A stretch of 64,000 nt of DNA from Corylus avellana (taxonomy: Eukaryota > Streptophyta > Magnoliopsida > Fagales > Betulaceae), in NCBI RefSeq assembly GCF_901000735.1, contig NC_081550.1, forward strand, positions 10,344,289 to 10,408,288. The letters run 5' to 3'. The notes under the pieces were generated by a model. That model had not been told where the DNA came from and made no database searches. It saw only the letters and a list, made by a program, of their open reading frames with translations. The translations under genes were made by a program, and so were the position numbers. Numbering within the stretch: position 1 is the stretch's first letter; each line of letters begins with the position of its first letter. This document shows positions 38,405-50,443 of the stretch, piece by piece.

Positions 38405-41400
38405 TTACACTGGAGTCAAACCAACCACACCTGCATAGACCTTATCACTCTGAGAAAGGACAAGTACAATTTTGAAAGAAACAAGTTTCACTTTCATATA
38501 TAGTGCAGAAATTGCTGAGAGAACTTTTTTCATGATACGTAGAAACTGGTACTGAAATAAAATGATTACCTTATGGTATTCCAAATGAAAAATCCTGAAA
38601 AATAATGGCACTATAGGCAGAAATTGTGCAAATGAATTAAGAACTAGACATGATGTTTATTTGAGAGTTCTTTCTAAATATTTAACCAGTATAGAATTCC
38701 TTAATAAATTTCATATGATATCCCCAAGTTCCACCTTAGATTGAAATTTCTCTTCCCAACTACATCAGATGAAATTAGGTATGAGTCAGACGAGGGTGTC
38801 TTTATAAGCACTAGATTTTGTCTAATCTTAGAATACAAAGAAATGGCACACTTACTGAAGTATTTGATCTTCTTCTGCAATAATTTCATAGAGTAAAACA
38901 AATGCACAAGTATCCAAGCAATGCCCAATTTATGTACTTTTTTTATGAGTAATAATTTATTGAAAAGGAAGAAAGGGTCGTCGTGTACACGAAAAATATA
39001 CAAGAGAAGCAACCACCCTCGTGAGGTCAAAATTCTAAAAAATAACAAGATCTACAAGACTAAAGGAAGAGAAATTAGGAACAAAAACTAAAGCCCAATG
39101 TTTTAGTTGTAGTGCATTAGACTCGCGGCCTGCAAAAAGACGTCGATTTGTTTCTCTCCAAATGCTCTACATTAGTGAAGTAGGGACAACTTTCGATATA
39201 GCCCCTTTGGATTGTTTCCTCCCCTACGTCTTTCAACAATGAAGTAGCTCTAGAATATTGCTAGGCATGACCCATGAGACACCAAACAAGATGATTACCA
39301 GGTGCCATATCTTGTTAATAAACTCACAATGAATGAGAAGATGAGAACCAAGTGCTTTACTCCCAATTTAAGTACTTCCCCTTCATTTTATAATATCCAC
39401 ACAACTAGTTAAGAAAGTGAACTGCAGAATATCACAGCTATGTTGTTCTCTTCTTTTATTGGATACTTGGCGTAGCCAGGATTTTGCTTGTGGAGGCAGA
39501 TAAGAGTTTAATCAAAAAGAAGTGCTCCATTTTTATACCAAAATATGAGTATGGTATGCCTAACATCCCAGCTATATTGAGCGGCGAGTACAGGTGATAA
39601 GGTTTTTCTCTTTGCAATTCTAGATTGGATATTTAGAGCCAAACTGAAGGTACATTGATGGAATAGGCTGGATACCGTCATACTGGTAATATGGGGCTGA
39701 AATATTTCTACAGGATACTAATTTATGAGAATTCCAACATCCTATGGGATTTAAAGTGAGAATTTCAATGTAAAAAATAAATATCAATATATTAAATATA
39801 TTGTAAGTACAAGAAATAAAGAATATCTAAATTCAATAGGAAGCTTAAAAAAAATTCTGGAGCTCTGAGGGTAGAGGCAGAGAGAACCTGCCCCCTCTTG
39901 ACTCTATTGGACAATAGGCATGTTGGACAAATATCTTGTTGTTTTGTTGAATTTAGAGATTCAAGGCATCATTTATGTTAATTAACAGTGAGAATTTCTT
40001 GTTGTTTTTGCTTGTTCTAGTTAGGTGCTTCCTGTGTATACTTCTTGTGTACTTAGAGCCGCCTTATGCTTTTTCTAAATTTCCATTACTTGTCAAAAAG
40101 AAAATTAACAGTGTGAAATCCATGATGGAAATCATATGGTGACAGATACAAAAATCACTGGTTTTTAAGCAATAGCTAAAATGAACTTACTGAAAATTTG
40201 GAAAGCCTAAATATGGCCATTGAAATAACCATGCTGAATTTTATGTTTGTTATGTGCCACCATAAACACAATTATAGGATGAAAAATTTCAACATGAATT
40301 GGTGAACTTCTATGATCTCATGTATACTTGATCAGTAAAACTGAAAACATGGGATTGTTCACTAAAATACACGTAGAACTGTGTAGCCTACTTTTGACAG
40401 CTTGTGAAGTTCTATTTCCATAGAAATTGCTAGGATCTTGTGGTCCACAAATATTCAGGATGCCTTCCCAAGTAGAACTAATTTTGAGGTTGGGAGTTCC
40501 AGCAGCCAAGTAGAAGAGGTGGGGATTTGGGGGGCCTTGGGAGTGTTACTAGCACTATATTAGTTTCTAGGATTGCATTTCTGTGTATTTAAAATAGATT
40601 TAAACCACAATATGATGTTCGAAACAAGTCTAGTTATTATGGAGCATACAATTCTTCATAAGAGAAAATGAGAATATCCTTGAACCTACCCATAAACGGA
40701 ATCAAAGATTCTCATCCGATCAAATGAACTTATACAATTCATAACCTTAGTTAAAGGGAATTTAAAGTTATGCTAATGCTTATCTGTAATAGGAGGATTG
40801 TACAAATGTCGATACCAAATATTTCAGAAGACTTGATTTCAAGGACTTCAAAGAAGAGATAATTGTTTTCAAGTGGCTATGCAAGACAACAAGAAATGAG
40901 TATGAATAAACAATAAAATCATGTTTTTCACATACCGCATGCCAACCTTCCACCTGCATTGCCGGTGGTCAGACTAAGTTCATGTCCACCTGCAAATGCA
41001 TAACCAAATGAGAGTAAGCAGAGGTGAAAAATAAATACTTCTAAGAAAATGCAAGTAAAGACAAGCTAGTGAGGAACACTTGACTATAACTATTTAAGAG
41101 AACACACTCTGCCATTTGGCAAACTAACACTTCACTATAACTATTGAGAACTTTTAACCAAGCTCTATTGGGTAAAATGGTTATGGTGCTTTGATGAGCA
41201 AGGGATCACTTGTGGACGTGAATAATTGCAGTGAAATATGGGGAGTCTTGGTGCAGCTAATGATCAAGGAATTTGGTTAAGAGACCTTATGAAAGGATTG
41301 AAAGGATGGAAGAGGTTTAGTGCATTTGTTAAATATGTGGTGAGAGTAGAAAAGCTTGTTTTCAGCACAATGTGCAGCAAATGAATGCTGCTTTAAAAGA

Positions 41401-44259
41401 CATTTATCTTCATTAATTTCTAATTGCTGAGGATACGGATGCTTCTATTTATTCTTATTTTCAGGTATCGGAAGATGGGAGGGAATGTTCATGGAATCCT
41501 TATTTTAATCGTGCTTTTCAGGATTGGGAATTAGAATCAATAGATTCTCCTAGGGTTCTACTATATTCTAATCTTCCAGCAAGAGTAAGGGAGAATAGGT
41601 TGATCTGTAAGCTTAAGTGTAATGGCCAATTTGCTCTGTTATTGTATGAATTTTGAGAGGATCTAATCAGGTGTTGTTTCCTTGGAAGAAAATTTGGCAC
41701 AGAAAAGTCCCTAAGGAGTCAACTTTTTGTTTTAACATGTGCCTTAGGAAAGATTCTAACAGTGAATAATCTTATCAAAAGGAATATAATTTTTGACTTT
41801 GTATTATATGTGTAAGTCTAGCATAGAATCAGTCAAACATATTTACTTCATTGCTCTGTTGCTAGGTATTTGTGGTCTTTTGCCTTCTCTTTATTTGGAG
41901 TTCAGTGGATGATGCCCTTGAAGGGTATTCATGTGTGCTCTTTTGTTGTAATTGTTGGTTTGGTTGACATAGTAGTGGATCAATATTGATTGCCACTCGT
42001 CTATGCATGGTGTGGACTATTTGGAGGGAGAAGAACAATATAACCTTCATTGGTGTTGAGATTTCCATGCTTCAGCTTAAATCATTATTTTTTAGATCTT
42101 TGAATGAGAGGATGCTTGCTTTTGACTGCATCCAGTTTTCTTCTTTTATTGATTTCATAGATTAGTTGGATTTTGCGTGTATTCTTTTGGCGAACCTTTT
42201 GCAAACATGTTGTATACTTGAGCTCTGTCCTTTTATGTAACAAAATCTCATTATTACTTTTTCTTTTATGACGAGAAACCCCTCCAAGGTAGGGCCACTT
42301 CGTGTACCCACTCCTGTCGGGTAAACCTCGAACCCGTGTAAAAAATCTCATTATTACTTATTAAACAAAATCCTTGACAATGCCCTTGATTTATACTGAT
42401 GGTTATCACAAGTGAGGTTGAAATGTTTTTTTTTTTTTAATTGGTAAGTTAAACACGCACCCGGTGGAACATGTACCCACGACCTCACCCTCCACCTTGC
42501 TACAAAGGGAGGAATACCGATTGAGCTAAAGCTCATTGGTACAAGTGAGGTTGAAATGTAAGATCCAACAGATTGAGAGGTACTTTCTTCTCCCTCCGGA
42601 GTCCCCTCTCCCCCAAACCATTCACTCTCATTGCAAATTCAGTCTCTACTTAGAAATAATATAAGACTGTCAAACTTAAAAGGACGAATTTCCCTTCCAG
42701 CCATGGTGCAAATTCCAAGTACCAAATAGTAAATAAATACTTACCTTTTCCAAGGTCATCCTCAAGCTCATGAACCACAAGGGCTCTTCCAATAACTGCA
42801 TTAGGACCAGTTAATGGTATCTGCATATTTTAGCAAGATTGAATAATTAAACACTACTAGAAAGAACAATAATGCCAAAAGCATAAAATGATATGAAAGC
42901 CAAACCAACACGGCCACACCCAGAGTAAATAACTAAATAAAAGACAAGCACAGTCTCACCCAATCAATATAAGGATGTAAGCAGTACCTGGCTATCCACA
43001 ATTGTTGCCTCTGCCACCCCTGCATCACCAAAAGTTACGAAACATCGCATTAAAGTAGAGATACAAAACGATCAAAGAACACTAACAAATGCATTACCAT
43101 CGGCATTGGCAACTATGTTTCCCAGGTCACCCGCATGACGGACTTCATCCTCAGGAGCACCATGAGTCATTTTGGTAGGATTAAAATGTGCTCCTATCGT
43201 GTAAAATTCAAGAAGCAAAGATTACTAAAACAGCATCATACAATGACAAAAAATTTAATAGTTTGAACTTGAAAGATAATTGAGTCCTACCTGTTGAGAT
43301 GCATCCATTTGTTGTGTCCCCATACTCATGCTAGAAGAGAGAAGAGTTCAGAAAATTTTCAATGTACAAAAGCACAGAATGGATTGTAATGCTTTAATTA
43401 TTATTATTTAAAAATAAAAAATAAATAAAAAAACACCAAAAAAACCCTCTTACTAGGTGGAAGCCATGAGGCCCCGGAGTAAGCCCAGTGATACGAACAT
43501 TCACAGTTGTGGGACCTATACACACGTCATTACAATTAGCACCCGAGGATTAACGCTCTGGTTAATAACCATTACAACTGAGGAACATAAAGAACACGAG
43601 AACTTTTCAGTATAAAAGTTTGGATTACTTCCATGCCAAGCAATTATCAAAACCCCCCTCAACCGAATCTAATGTTAATATTTCAGTCATTATGGTCGAA
43701 GTACAAAACAACAAAAATAATATGAGCCCAGAAAAACGCATTTATCTTCAGAAATGCAGGTTCAAAATTTTGATGTTAAGCTGCTAAATCCTCGAACAAC
43801 ACATTGCATTTCACCGAATTTTTCATTTTCCTTAAACACCAACAATTTGAGAATAAACACCAAGGAAATAGAAAACGCCTTCAAGAGTCTTGCATTTAAA
43901 TTTCTCTGAAATATTTTTTTCTCAGCACCCAGATAAAGAATTATATAGAAATAAGCTGATAATAAAAGAGGGTAAAGAAGAGAAGAAATACCGTTTTCTT
44001 CTTGAGTCAGCGTCGCGACCCCTTCGACACTGGAGGTACCCTTGAGGACAACGACGGCTTTCTTTGCGGCGGAGACAATAGTGAGTGGTTTGGCGGAGAG
44101 GGAGAAGGTTAGAGATTGGCGGGGGAGCTTGAGGGAGGGGCCGTTGAGGAAGGAGGAGGAGGAGCGGAGGAGTGGAGGAGGGTGGTGAGGGTTTGAGGAG
44201 ATGTGGGGAGGAGAGAGGATGAGGGTGTGGGCGGCCATAGCTGCCAGTGCGGCTTCCAT
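38405..44259 (-). CDS. CSD2: Chloroplast Cu/Zn superoxide dismutase
   Basis: Converts superoxide to hydrogen peroxide and oxygen in the plastid stroma. Eight coding exons join in frame: 43992-44259, 43454-43515, 43291-43330, 43098-43193, 42988-43019, 42745-42820, 40936-40989 and 38405-38430, giving 217 aa. Residues 1 to about 62 are a Ser/Pro-rich plastid transit peptide; the mature part starts near [11 protein letters not shown]. Copper ligands are seen in HGFHLHEYG and VVHELEDD; the bridging His is in TGAHFNP; the Zn ligands are in [15 protein letters not shown]; the disulfide Cys are in NGCISTG and RLACG. The protein ends GVVGLTPV, as in plant CSD2. Length is typical. I chose the ATG at 44259 ([11 protein letters not shown]); an in-frame ATG 24 codons upstream adds an unlikely extension. 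The terminal exon is only 26 bp, after a 2.5-kb intron. It is intact and probably expressed, with miR398 control. Confidence 0.96.
38934..39400 (-). mobile_element. LINE 3'-end fragment in CSD2 intron 7
   Basis: Read on the minus strand it has LINE-tail-like text (CTCTTGTATATTTTTCGTGTACACG) and decayed coding ([16 protein letters not shown], then [16 protein letters not shown]). Its orientation is the same as CSD2. Borders are approximate. Confidence 0.55.
39985..40095 (+). mobile_element. LINE 3' tail fragment in CSD2 intron 7
   Basis: Contains the L1-style 3' end GCTTCCTGTGTATACTTCTT followed by GTGTACTTAGAGCCGCC and a TTACTTGTCAAAAAG end. No ORF. Confidence 0.5.
41290..42240 (+). mobile_element. 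LINE (L1-type) C-terminal fragment in CSD2 intron 6, antisense to the gene
   Basis: The plus strand has broken reading frames resembling the end of plant L1 ORF2: a [13 protein letters not shown] segment, [14 protein letters not shown] text, then the zinc-binding reverse transcriptase segment ([11 protein letters not shown]..., [13 protein letters not shown]). Frame changes and stops are frequent. It ends near TTTTATGTAACAAAATCTC, where a SINE begins. Confidence 0.7.
42260..42341 (-). mobile_element. SINE insertion (82 bp, truncated) in CSD2 intron 6
   Basis: Flanked by an 18-bp direct repeat AAAATCTCATTATTACTT (42242-42259 and 42342-42359). On the minus strand it has a tRNA-like B box (GGGTTCGAGGTTTACCC) near its 5' end and an A-rich 3' end (AAAAGAAAAA). 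The upstream A-box half is missing. Confidence 0.85.
42427..42540 (-). mobile_element. tRNA-derived SINE insertion (114 bp) in CSD2 intron 6
   Basis: Flanked by a perfect 19-bp direct repeat ACAAGTGAGGTTGAAATGT (42408-42426 and 42541-42559). On the minus strand it starts with a tRNA-like head (TTTAGCTCAATCGG, A box), has GAGGTCGTGGGTACATG as B-box region, and ends in a run of A (the T run at 42427-42438). Confidence 0.92.
43114..43135 (-). promoter_or_regulatory. miR398 target site in CSD2 exon 4
   Basis: The coding strand reads TGCGGGTGACCTGGGAAACA, spanning the codons for AGDLGN. miR398 is known to cleave plant CSD2 transcripts in this coding segment, and the GGTGACCTG core pairs with the miRNA seed side. 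Repression under low copper would follow from known biology; nothing here tests it. Confidence 0.85.
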
Positions 44260-45635
44260 TTCTGTGATTGAGAAGAAGATACGATAACGCGAGAGAGATG
44301 AACCTTCTCGTGAGTGGTGGCTACTACCCAACTGTGGTGCGACTGTGGGGTAATTTATCTGGGCCTATGGAGTTTTTTGTTTTGTTTTCTTCTTCTCTCT
44401 TTTTAATAGATGTAAAAAGGATTCAAAACGAAGGAAAGTTCAAAGATGCAAAAGAAATTGAAAAGTGCATAAGTCCCAATTTAAAAAATAAATAAATAAA
44501 ATACAACTTTGCAAAATTCTTATTATTTATATTACATCAATCATTTTATATTATTATTTAAACAAAAAATTCACTACAAAATAAATCTTTTTTCACTTTT
44601 TTCTTACAAAAAATTAAAAATTTATATCTACTTTATATCACATAAATCACTTTTAAACCAAAAATCTACTACACAAGTCCATTATCAAACAAGTTCTCAA
44701 ATTTATTTATTTTTCAAAGTTGGTTCTCAAATAATATACCACCGTCACATGAAATTTATTATTTTAAAAAATATATCATTAATTCAATAGATAGTGACAC
44801 ATCATTTGAAAATCAACTTTTTGAAAAAAAAAAAAAAAAAAATTGAGAAGTTTAAAGAAATGAAAGCAAGTACAATTTTAAAAACAGAAAGAAAATATAC
44901 AAAACAAAGGTTATACAATTACAAAAGAAAAGCACTACACATGCTTTCATGAGATAAAATAACAAGCGAAAGTATATGTAATATCTAATGGTGATTTTCA
45001 ATGTCATGTTATGGAGTTAACTAGTGAGAGTATCTATATCATTTCTCATAACAAAATAATTTTTTGTCATTTTACTTGCTCTATGGTCTCACACACAATT
45101 ACACGTGTGTAACGCTCATCCCTTTATAACAAGGGCGTAAGTGAAAATATCTCTATTTTTTATGTGACATACTACTATTACCTTAACCAACGCATCTGAA
45201 AAATACCTGAACAAATTTTACATCTATAAGACTTTGATATTTCATCAATAGAACAAACTAGTGCTACTATTCATAATAATAAATTCATTACAAAGCTTTA
45301 ACCCTACTAGCTTAAACAAAGATACAACGACATGCCACATGCGGCATACATAAGTAACCCAACTAAACTGATCAAACTGACTTAGCTTAAGTGAGTATTT
45401 CAAAGCTTAAAGATCATAAAGCCTCAATGAAAGAGGCTAAGTAAGCATATAAGGATTGGCATTTATCTCCTCCTGCAAAATTTATGTAATGGTGGATTAT
45501 CCCAAATGAATCCACAATTACACATGCAGATAAGTGAGTCCACAACCTCAGCAAATATAATATAAACTGACCTTAGAAGTGATATGAGCCTCTTTTTCTT
45601 TTGGAAAATCACTCTATATAGTGTTTACCAAACAG
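44260..45635. other. CSD2 upstream region and intergenic
   Basis: The first few hundred bases above 44259 should contain the CSD2 5' UTR and promoter; I see no decisive TATA box. The rest is AT-rich with A and T runs and no credible ORF. Confidence 0.45.
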
Positions 45636-46075
45636 TAGGCCTGCAAACGAGCAAGTCGGCTCGTGAACCTGCCCGATTAAACTCGACTCGAAATCGAGCT
45701 CGAAACTATTCCAGCCCGCTCGTTACTGTACAAGCCCGCTCGATTAGCAAATGAAACATACCCGGCTCGCCCGACTAAACTCGGCGAGGGCTCATAAGCT
45801 CGACCCGATTAAGGCTTGACTCGCCTGACAAGCCCGACTCGTTTGGAGCTCATGAGCTCAACCCGTTTAGGACTCGAGTAGCCCGACTCACCCAACTCGT
45901 ATAGGGCTCGTTAGCTCGACTCACTTAACACTCGGTTAGCCCAGCTCGCCCGACTCGATTAGGGCTCGCAAACCCAACCCGCTCAAAACTCGATCCACCC
46001 GGCTCATTTGTGGCTCGTTAGCTAGGCTCAAAGTTTGCTCAAACTGACTCGTTTATGGCTTGTTAGATATATATT
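45636..46075. repeat. GCTCG/CCCGACTCG-rich degenerate tandem repeat
   Basis: Dense variants of GCTCG, ACTCG and CCCGACTCG recur roughly every 8-15 bases, very unlike the AT-rich flanks. Such motif clusters occur in subterminal regions of plant hAT-like elements, and the left edge CAGTAGGCCTGCAAACGAGC could be a terminal repeat. I did not find a matching inverted end. Confidence 0.7.
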
Positions 46076-47935
46076 TATATCTATATTATCAATTTGTCAT
46101 ATGATTGATGATTCATATTTGATACTTCATTAATTCTTATTTAGTTATTTATTTATTTGATAGATAATACCATATAAATTATATAATTATCATATGATCT
46201 ACCGTCTACGTATTAATGTATTATCATTAAATATATTACAAAGTGATTCATGTAATCTCAAATTAAGTTATTAGTATAAATGTATAATAATATTAAAAAT
46301 TAAAATCAATAATGTGTTTATTTATACTTTAGAATCATAATCTAAATATAATCATAAGTATTAAGTTATTAACAATTTAATATTTATCATTCAAAATTAA
46401 TAATTTACTAACTTATGCTGCTTAATGTATATTAGGCTATTAGTAATTTAGTATAAACTGTATAATAGTATAATTCGTATTACATAATCACATGGTTAAT
46501 ATATACTAATCTCAAATTTAGTAACTAGGTTTTAAGAATCTAAGCAATTAAAAAAATATTGGTGATAGGTTCTAACTTCTAAGAATCTAAGCAATTAGAA
46601 AGTTAGTCAACAATGTGCTCTTAATCAATGTACGTTACTCTTTAGGGTGTGACAATTGACATTGTATACAATAATACAAACTTAAATGTTATATTAATTA
46701 ATTGTATAAAATTAAATTAGTTTAACTTAGTGTTATACTTATAAATTAATAAATTATAATATATATTTAGATATGATAGGTTAATTATATATAATATATG
46801 ATCTGTTATATTCATCAATCATCATATACTAACTTAAGTACTTAACGTTAACAAGTTAACAACTAACAAGTATCAACTAAACTATAAATGTAAATTATAT
46901 TATATAATAATTATTATATATAAATTATAAAATTAACAAGAAAAGTATATAAATTATCTTTTAAGTTTATCCTTGATATAAATTTATTTAAATTATATCA
47001 ATTATACTTAATATCTTTGGACTTTGGTACTTGGTAGTTGGTAGTTTTTAATTTTATCTTTTAAATTTAATATCTTTTAAGTTTTAAATTTATTTAAATT
47101 ATATAAATTAACTTTTAAGTTTTAAGTTTTAAGTTTTAAATTTTTAATATTAGGGTTTGGTAGTTTCAAGTTTGTATATTATGTTTAGCAGGCACAACAT
47201 GTCATCAACATCAACGGTTAGAAATTGTTGGTACAGTTTCTAGTATGGTGGACTCAAAGGGTAAGGTTGTGATTCTAGATGTTGCTTCTTCTTCAACCTA
47301 GAAGACAGAAACGGAGTTCAGAGAATACACCGGGAGTGTTCCGGCGAATCCTCCTCTAATGCTAAAGTTAGCTCATTTCTAAGTTTTGTATGGTGTTTAA
47401 TGAGAATAAATCATGTACCTGTCTTATTGATATCCTAGTCCTTTTATAGGTAGGATTTGCATACGCAGTTATGATGACCGAACGGAGGATCCGGGATTTG
47501 GCCGTGATGAATGGGAAGGCCGATATTACTATTCCCTGACCGTTATGGTTAATGTGAAACCATTCCTGCAATCAATATGAGTTCCGAGAATGGACCACTG
47601 CAATCAATGTCAATTCGAGGACAATCCGTGACCGTTCTCCTAATCAATGAGTATCCGAGAATGCATGTAACAGCTCAGTAGATGCTGTGGGCTTAGCGCT
47701 TGTGGCTTTTTCGAGGGTGTGCTATCCCGGGCCGTTGTAAAATGGCGACTACGTTGAATTCGTGCATCCTGTGTTGGGCTTCAATCTGATGGGCCCATCA
47801 CGACATTTCGGGCTTTACCTCAAGTTATCAAGCCCTAGGTCCATGGACCTAAGTCCAATTATATGTGTAACAGAAATAATTCGAATCAATGATCAAACTA
47901 TAGAATCTAATCTGACAATCAAAATTGTTTATTGG
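46076..47935. other. AT-rich interval followed by repeat-like sequence
   Basis: 46076-47160 is extremely AT-rich, with short TTTTAAG iterations near 47108-47150. 47160-47920 has more even composition and many short phrases repeated with variation (CAATCAATATGAGTTCCGAGAATG, CAATGAGTATCCGAGAATG), suggesting decayed transposon sequence. No gene. Confidence 0.4.
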
Positions 47936-47989
47936 TTATATGGAGCCGAGCTCATCTTCGATTACACATGTAGCAGATTGAAATGAAAA

Positions 47990-48556
47990 AAAGGTGGCGT
48001 GCGTTTGAAAAAAAAAACGCTTCACTGCTTCAGCTTTAGATTTTTGAGTTTTGAGGTAACTATTATAAAATGAGTGAAACTTCTTACCCGTGCAATTAAA
48101 TCTAGGTAAAATTGTATCCGTTGGATGAAATGATGGATTACAGTTGTAAAGCATGACCGGCGTGAGTATTATATAGTGTTTTTCATGTCTACATGAGCTC
48201 TTGTATCTAATGATCCAAATTGAATTAAAAAATGTTAACTTGTAATCAATGGACCAAATTGTGGCACGAAGTACGATGCACGGATGACAATGAAACAAGT
48301 TAGCACGAGTTTAAAAAAAAAATGGTTCATGTTTCAAGAGCCTCGTTTTTAACTTGTAAACTTGGTAAATGGTTTCAACCGTCCGATTTAAATTAGAAAA
48401 CATTGTAGCCGTAGGATTTCACGATGGATACAGCTGTAAGGCATGATTGGCGTGAATGTAATCTAGTGTTTCTCGTGTCTCGATGAGCTCTTGAATCTAA
48501 CGGTTTGAATTGAATTAAAAAATGTTAACTTGTAATCAATGGACCAAATTGTGGCA
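47990..48556. repeat. Imperfect direct repeat pair of a dispersed element
   Basis: About 48085-48290 and 48385-48556 share GTTAACTTGTAATCAATGG, ACCAAATTGTGGCAC and GCATGA(C/T)(C/T)GGCGTGA segments in the same order. A third, inverted copy is at about 56030-56165. Confidence 0.75.
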
Positions 48557-48561
48557 CAAAG

Positions 48562-50413
48562 TGTAATACCCCAACTTTTTAAATCGTTTTAGAAAGAGTT
48601 TTAAACCCTTACTCAACAAGTTAATAGCCTTCTAAATCAGCCCTAAATAGAAGACCCTAACCTATCTCAACATAACCTAAAGCCCTCAGACTTAACCATA
48701 AAACCTTGAAGCAAAATCAAACCCCACCGTTACTGACCCCAGTAGTACAATACATACGCTCTTGTCTCTAGTACCGAACGTATGCTCTTGTCTCTAGTAC
48801 CGGACGTACACCAAAGGACCACCAAACGTACGCCTCTAACTTATAGTGAATACGTACTAGGGACCACACCGGACGTACGCTACTTTTGGATTAACCACTG
48901 GTTAATGACTGTGTGTACGATGCACCCTTTGGACCATTGAATAAACAGTACCGAACGTCCGCTACTTTTCAAAATAGTTGGTAGCACCCTCGCACCCCGG
49001 CCATAATGCCAGCCCCTTTGAACCCTTCACTCACCCCAGGCCTTTTGTAACCACCAATGTGAGTGCTTCTTTGAGAGTTTTGTGATTTAAAAAGAAAGCT
49101 TGTATTCTTGCCATTTCCTAAGGTAACCTCTTGCCCCTTTTTATACTCTTGATGTTATACTTGTTGCATCTCTACTATTATAAGCTTTAAAGGCACCATG
49201 TTAAAGTTCTTGCACCCTTTCTTACAAAACCAAGAAATGTTTTCAAAAAGAGTTTAAAGAGCCGCTTCGATTCCTTGTATTGCATGGTGTTGAATTTTCA
49301 TACTATGCATGTGTTTGTTTAGTAGGTTAGAAGATGACTCAATGGCCTATAGAGCCCTTAGAAACCTTAAAAACACAGTTTGAAGCTTTTGGCTGGATTG
49401 CCTAACTCACTGACCGGACGTACGCCCTTGAGCCTGTACGTACGGCCAGGAAACTAGGCGTCTGCCCTTAGCCTCACTTGTGTATTTTAGAGTCTGACAA
49501 CCCTTTTAATAGATAGGACTTAGCATCTTACTCATAGAGGTCCTCTAGTACTACGCATAACGATGTGTCGTATTTCGTTATAGCTGGACTTTTGTGAGGT
49601 CGAAGGACTCAAGCGAGCGCACGAGGTAAGTAAACACTTACGAACTCTTTCCTTAAAAATGTAGGATATGTCAGTTAACTGACCACAAGTATGATATGAG
49701 CATGTCTACATTTTGTAACTACTTGGTAACTGCTTAATTAACTGGTTAAAAAGATGCATTGTATGACAAGGTAGACCGGTACGTGCGGTATAACGGCCAT
49801 GGGCTTACTATATGGACTTCATTCTATGGTCACATGTGTGTGTTGCTATGTGGGCTTTGAATCTAATGGTTTTATGACCAAGCGCAACCATTCCCTAATG
49901 GATGGTCACTATAGGACAGACATTATTAGTGGTGTGGGCCACCCGAGGTCGGACTCGGTCATGCCACTAATGGGATGGACGGTAGCGTATAGTATCTGGG
50001 GCACCGTTGTTGTGTTACAAGTCCCTCGGGACAGTGTCAACCTTGCTGAGAAAAGGGTAATATCTCAGGTAGACCAAACAATAGAGTTATGACCTATAAA
50101 ACACTAGTCTTTCTGCATTAAAATACTTGGGTGATTGCCGTCGGAAGTATACCGCTCTTTTATTAACCAAACAATATTTTTATGGTGTATTAACGGAGAC
50201 AGCATCTCCTTTTAATATTTACTAAAACTGCACGTTTATTTCTACTTAAATGGGATCATGTCATACCTAATTGTGAGATTTACTTACTAAATCGTTAGAC
50301 TTACGCTGTTATTACCCTTATAGGAAGTTTGTCACAAGAACCCAGGAGTGGCACGGTTGCCACTACGGACCTTGCTTTAGAATCTTCATGCTGCTTTCAG
50401 GTTTGTTTTACAT
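48562..50413 (+). repeat. Probable solo LTR (~1.85 kb) with repeated ACGTACG-type motifs
   Basis: It begins TGTAATACCCCAAC, the usual start of many plant Gypsy LTRs, and could end at GTTTGTTTTACA. It interrupts the second copy of the dispersed repeat right after GGCACAAAG. No primer site or coding sequence follows. Motifs of the form CCGGACGTACGC recur at least seven times between about 48760 and 49450. No matching target duplication was found at the right, so that border is provisional. Confidence 0.5.
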
Positions 50414-50443
50414 TATTGTTAGTTGCTCCATACTTTTGAATTT

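Noticed and set aside
42085..42536. Minus-strand ORFs in CSD2 intron 6
   Set aside because: They run through LINE and SINE sequence and do not resemble a protein.
42260..42540. Possible tRNA genes in CSD2 intron 6
   Set aside because: The B-box-like sequences belong to SINEs with target duplications; no complete cloverleaf can be drawn.
43762..44331. Extended CSD2 start at 44331 and read-through of intron 1
   Set aside because: The extra N-terminus is not plastid-transit-like, and the ORF continues into intron 1; the donor at 43991 restores the SOD sequence.
49799..50092. 97-codon plus-strand ORF
   Set aside because: Inside the LTR-like sequence, with no motif, signal or homologue.
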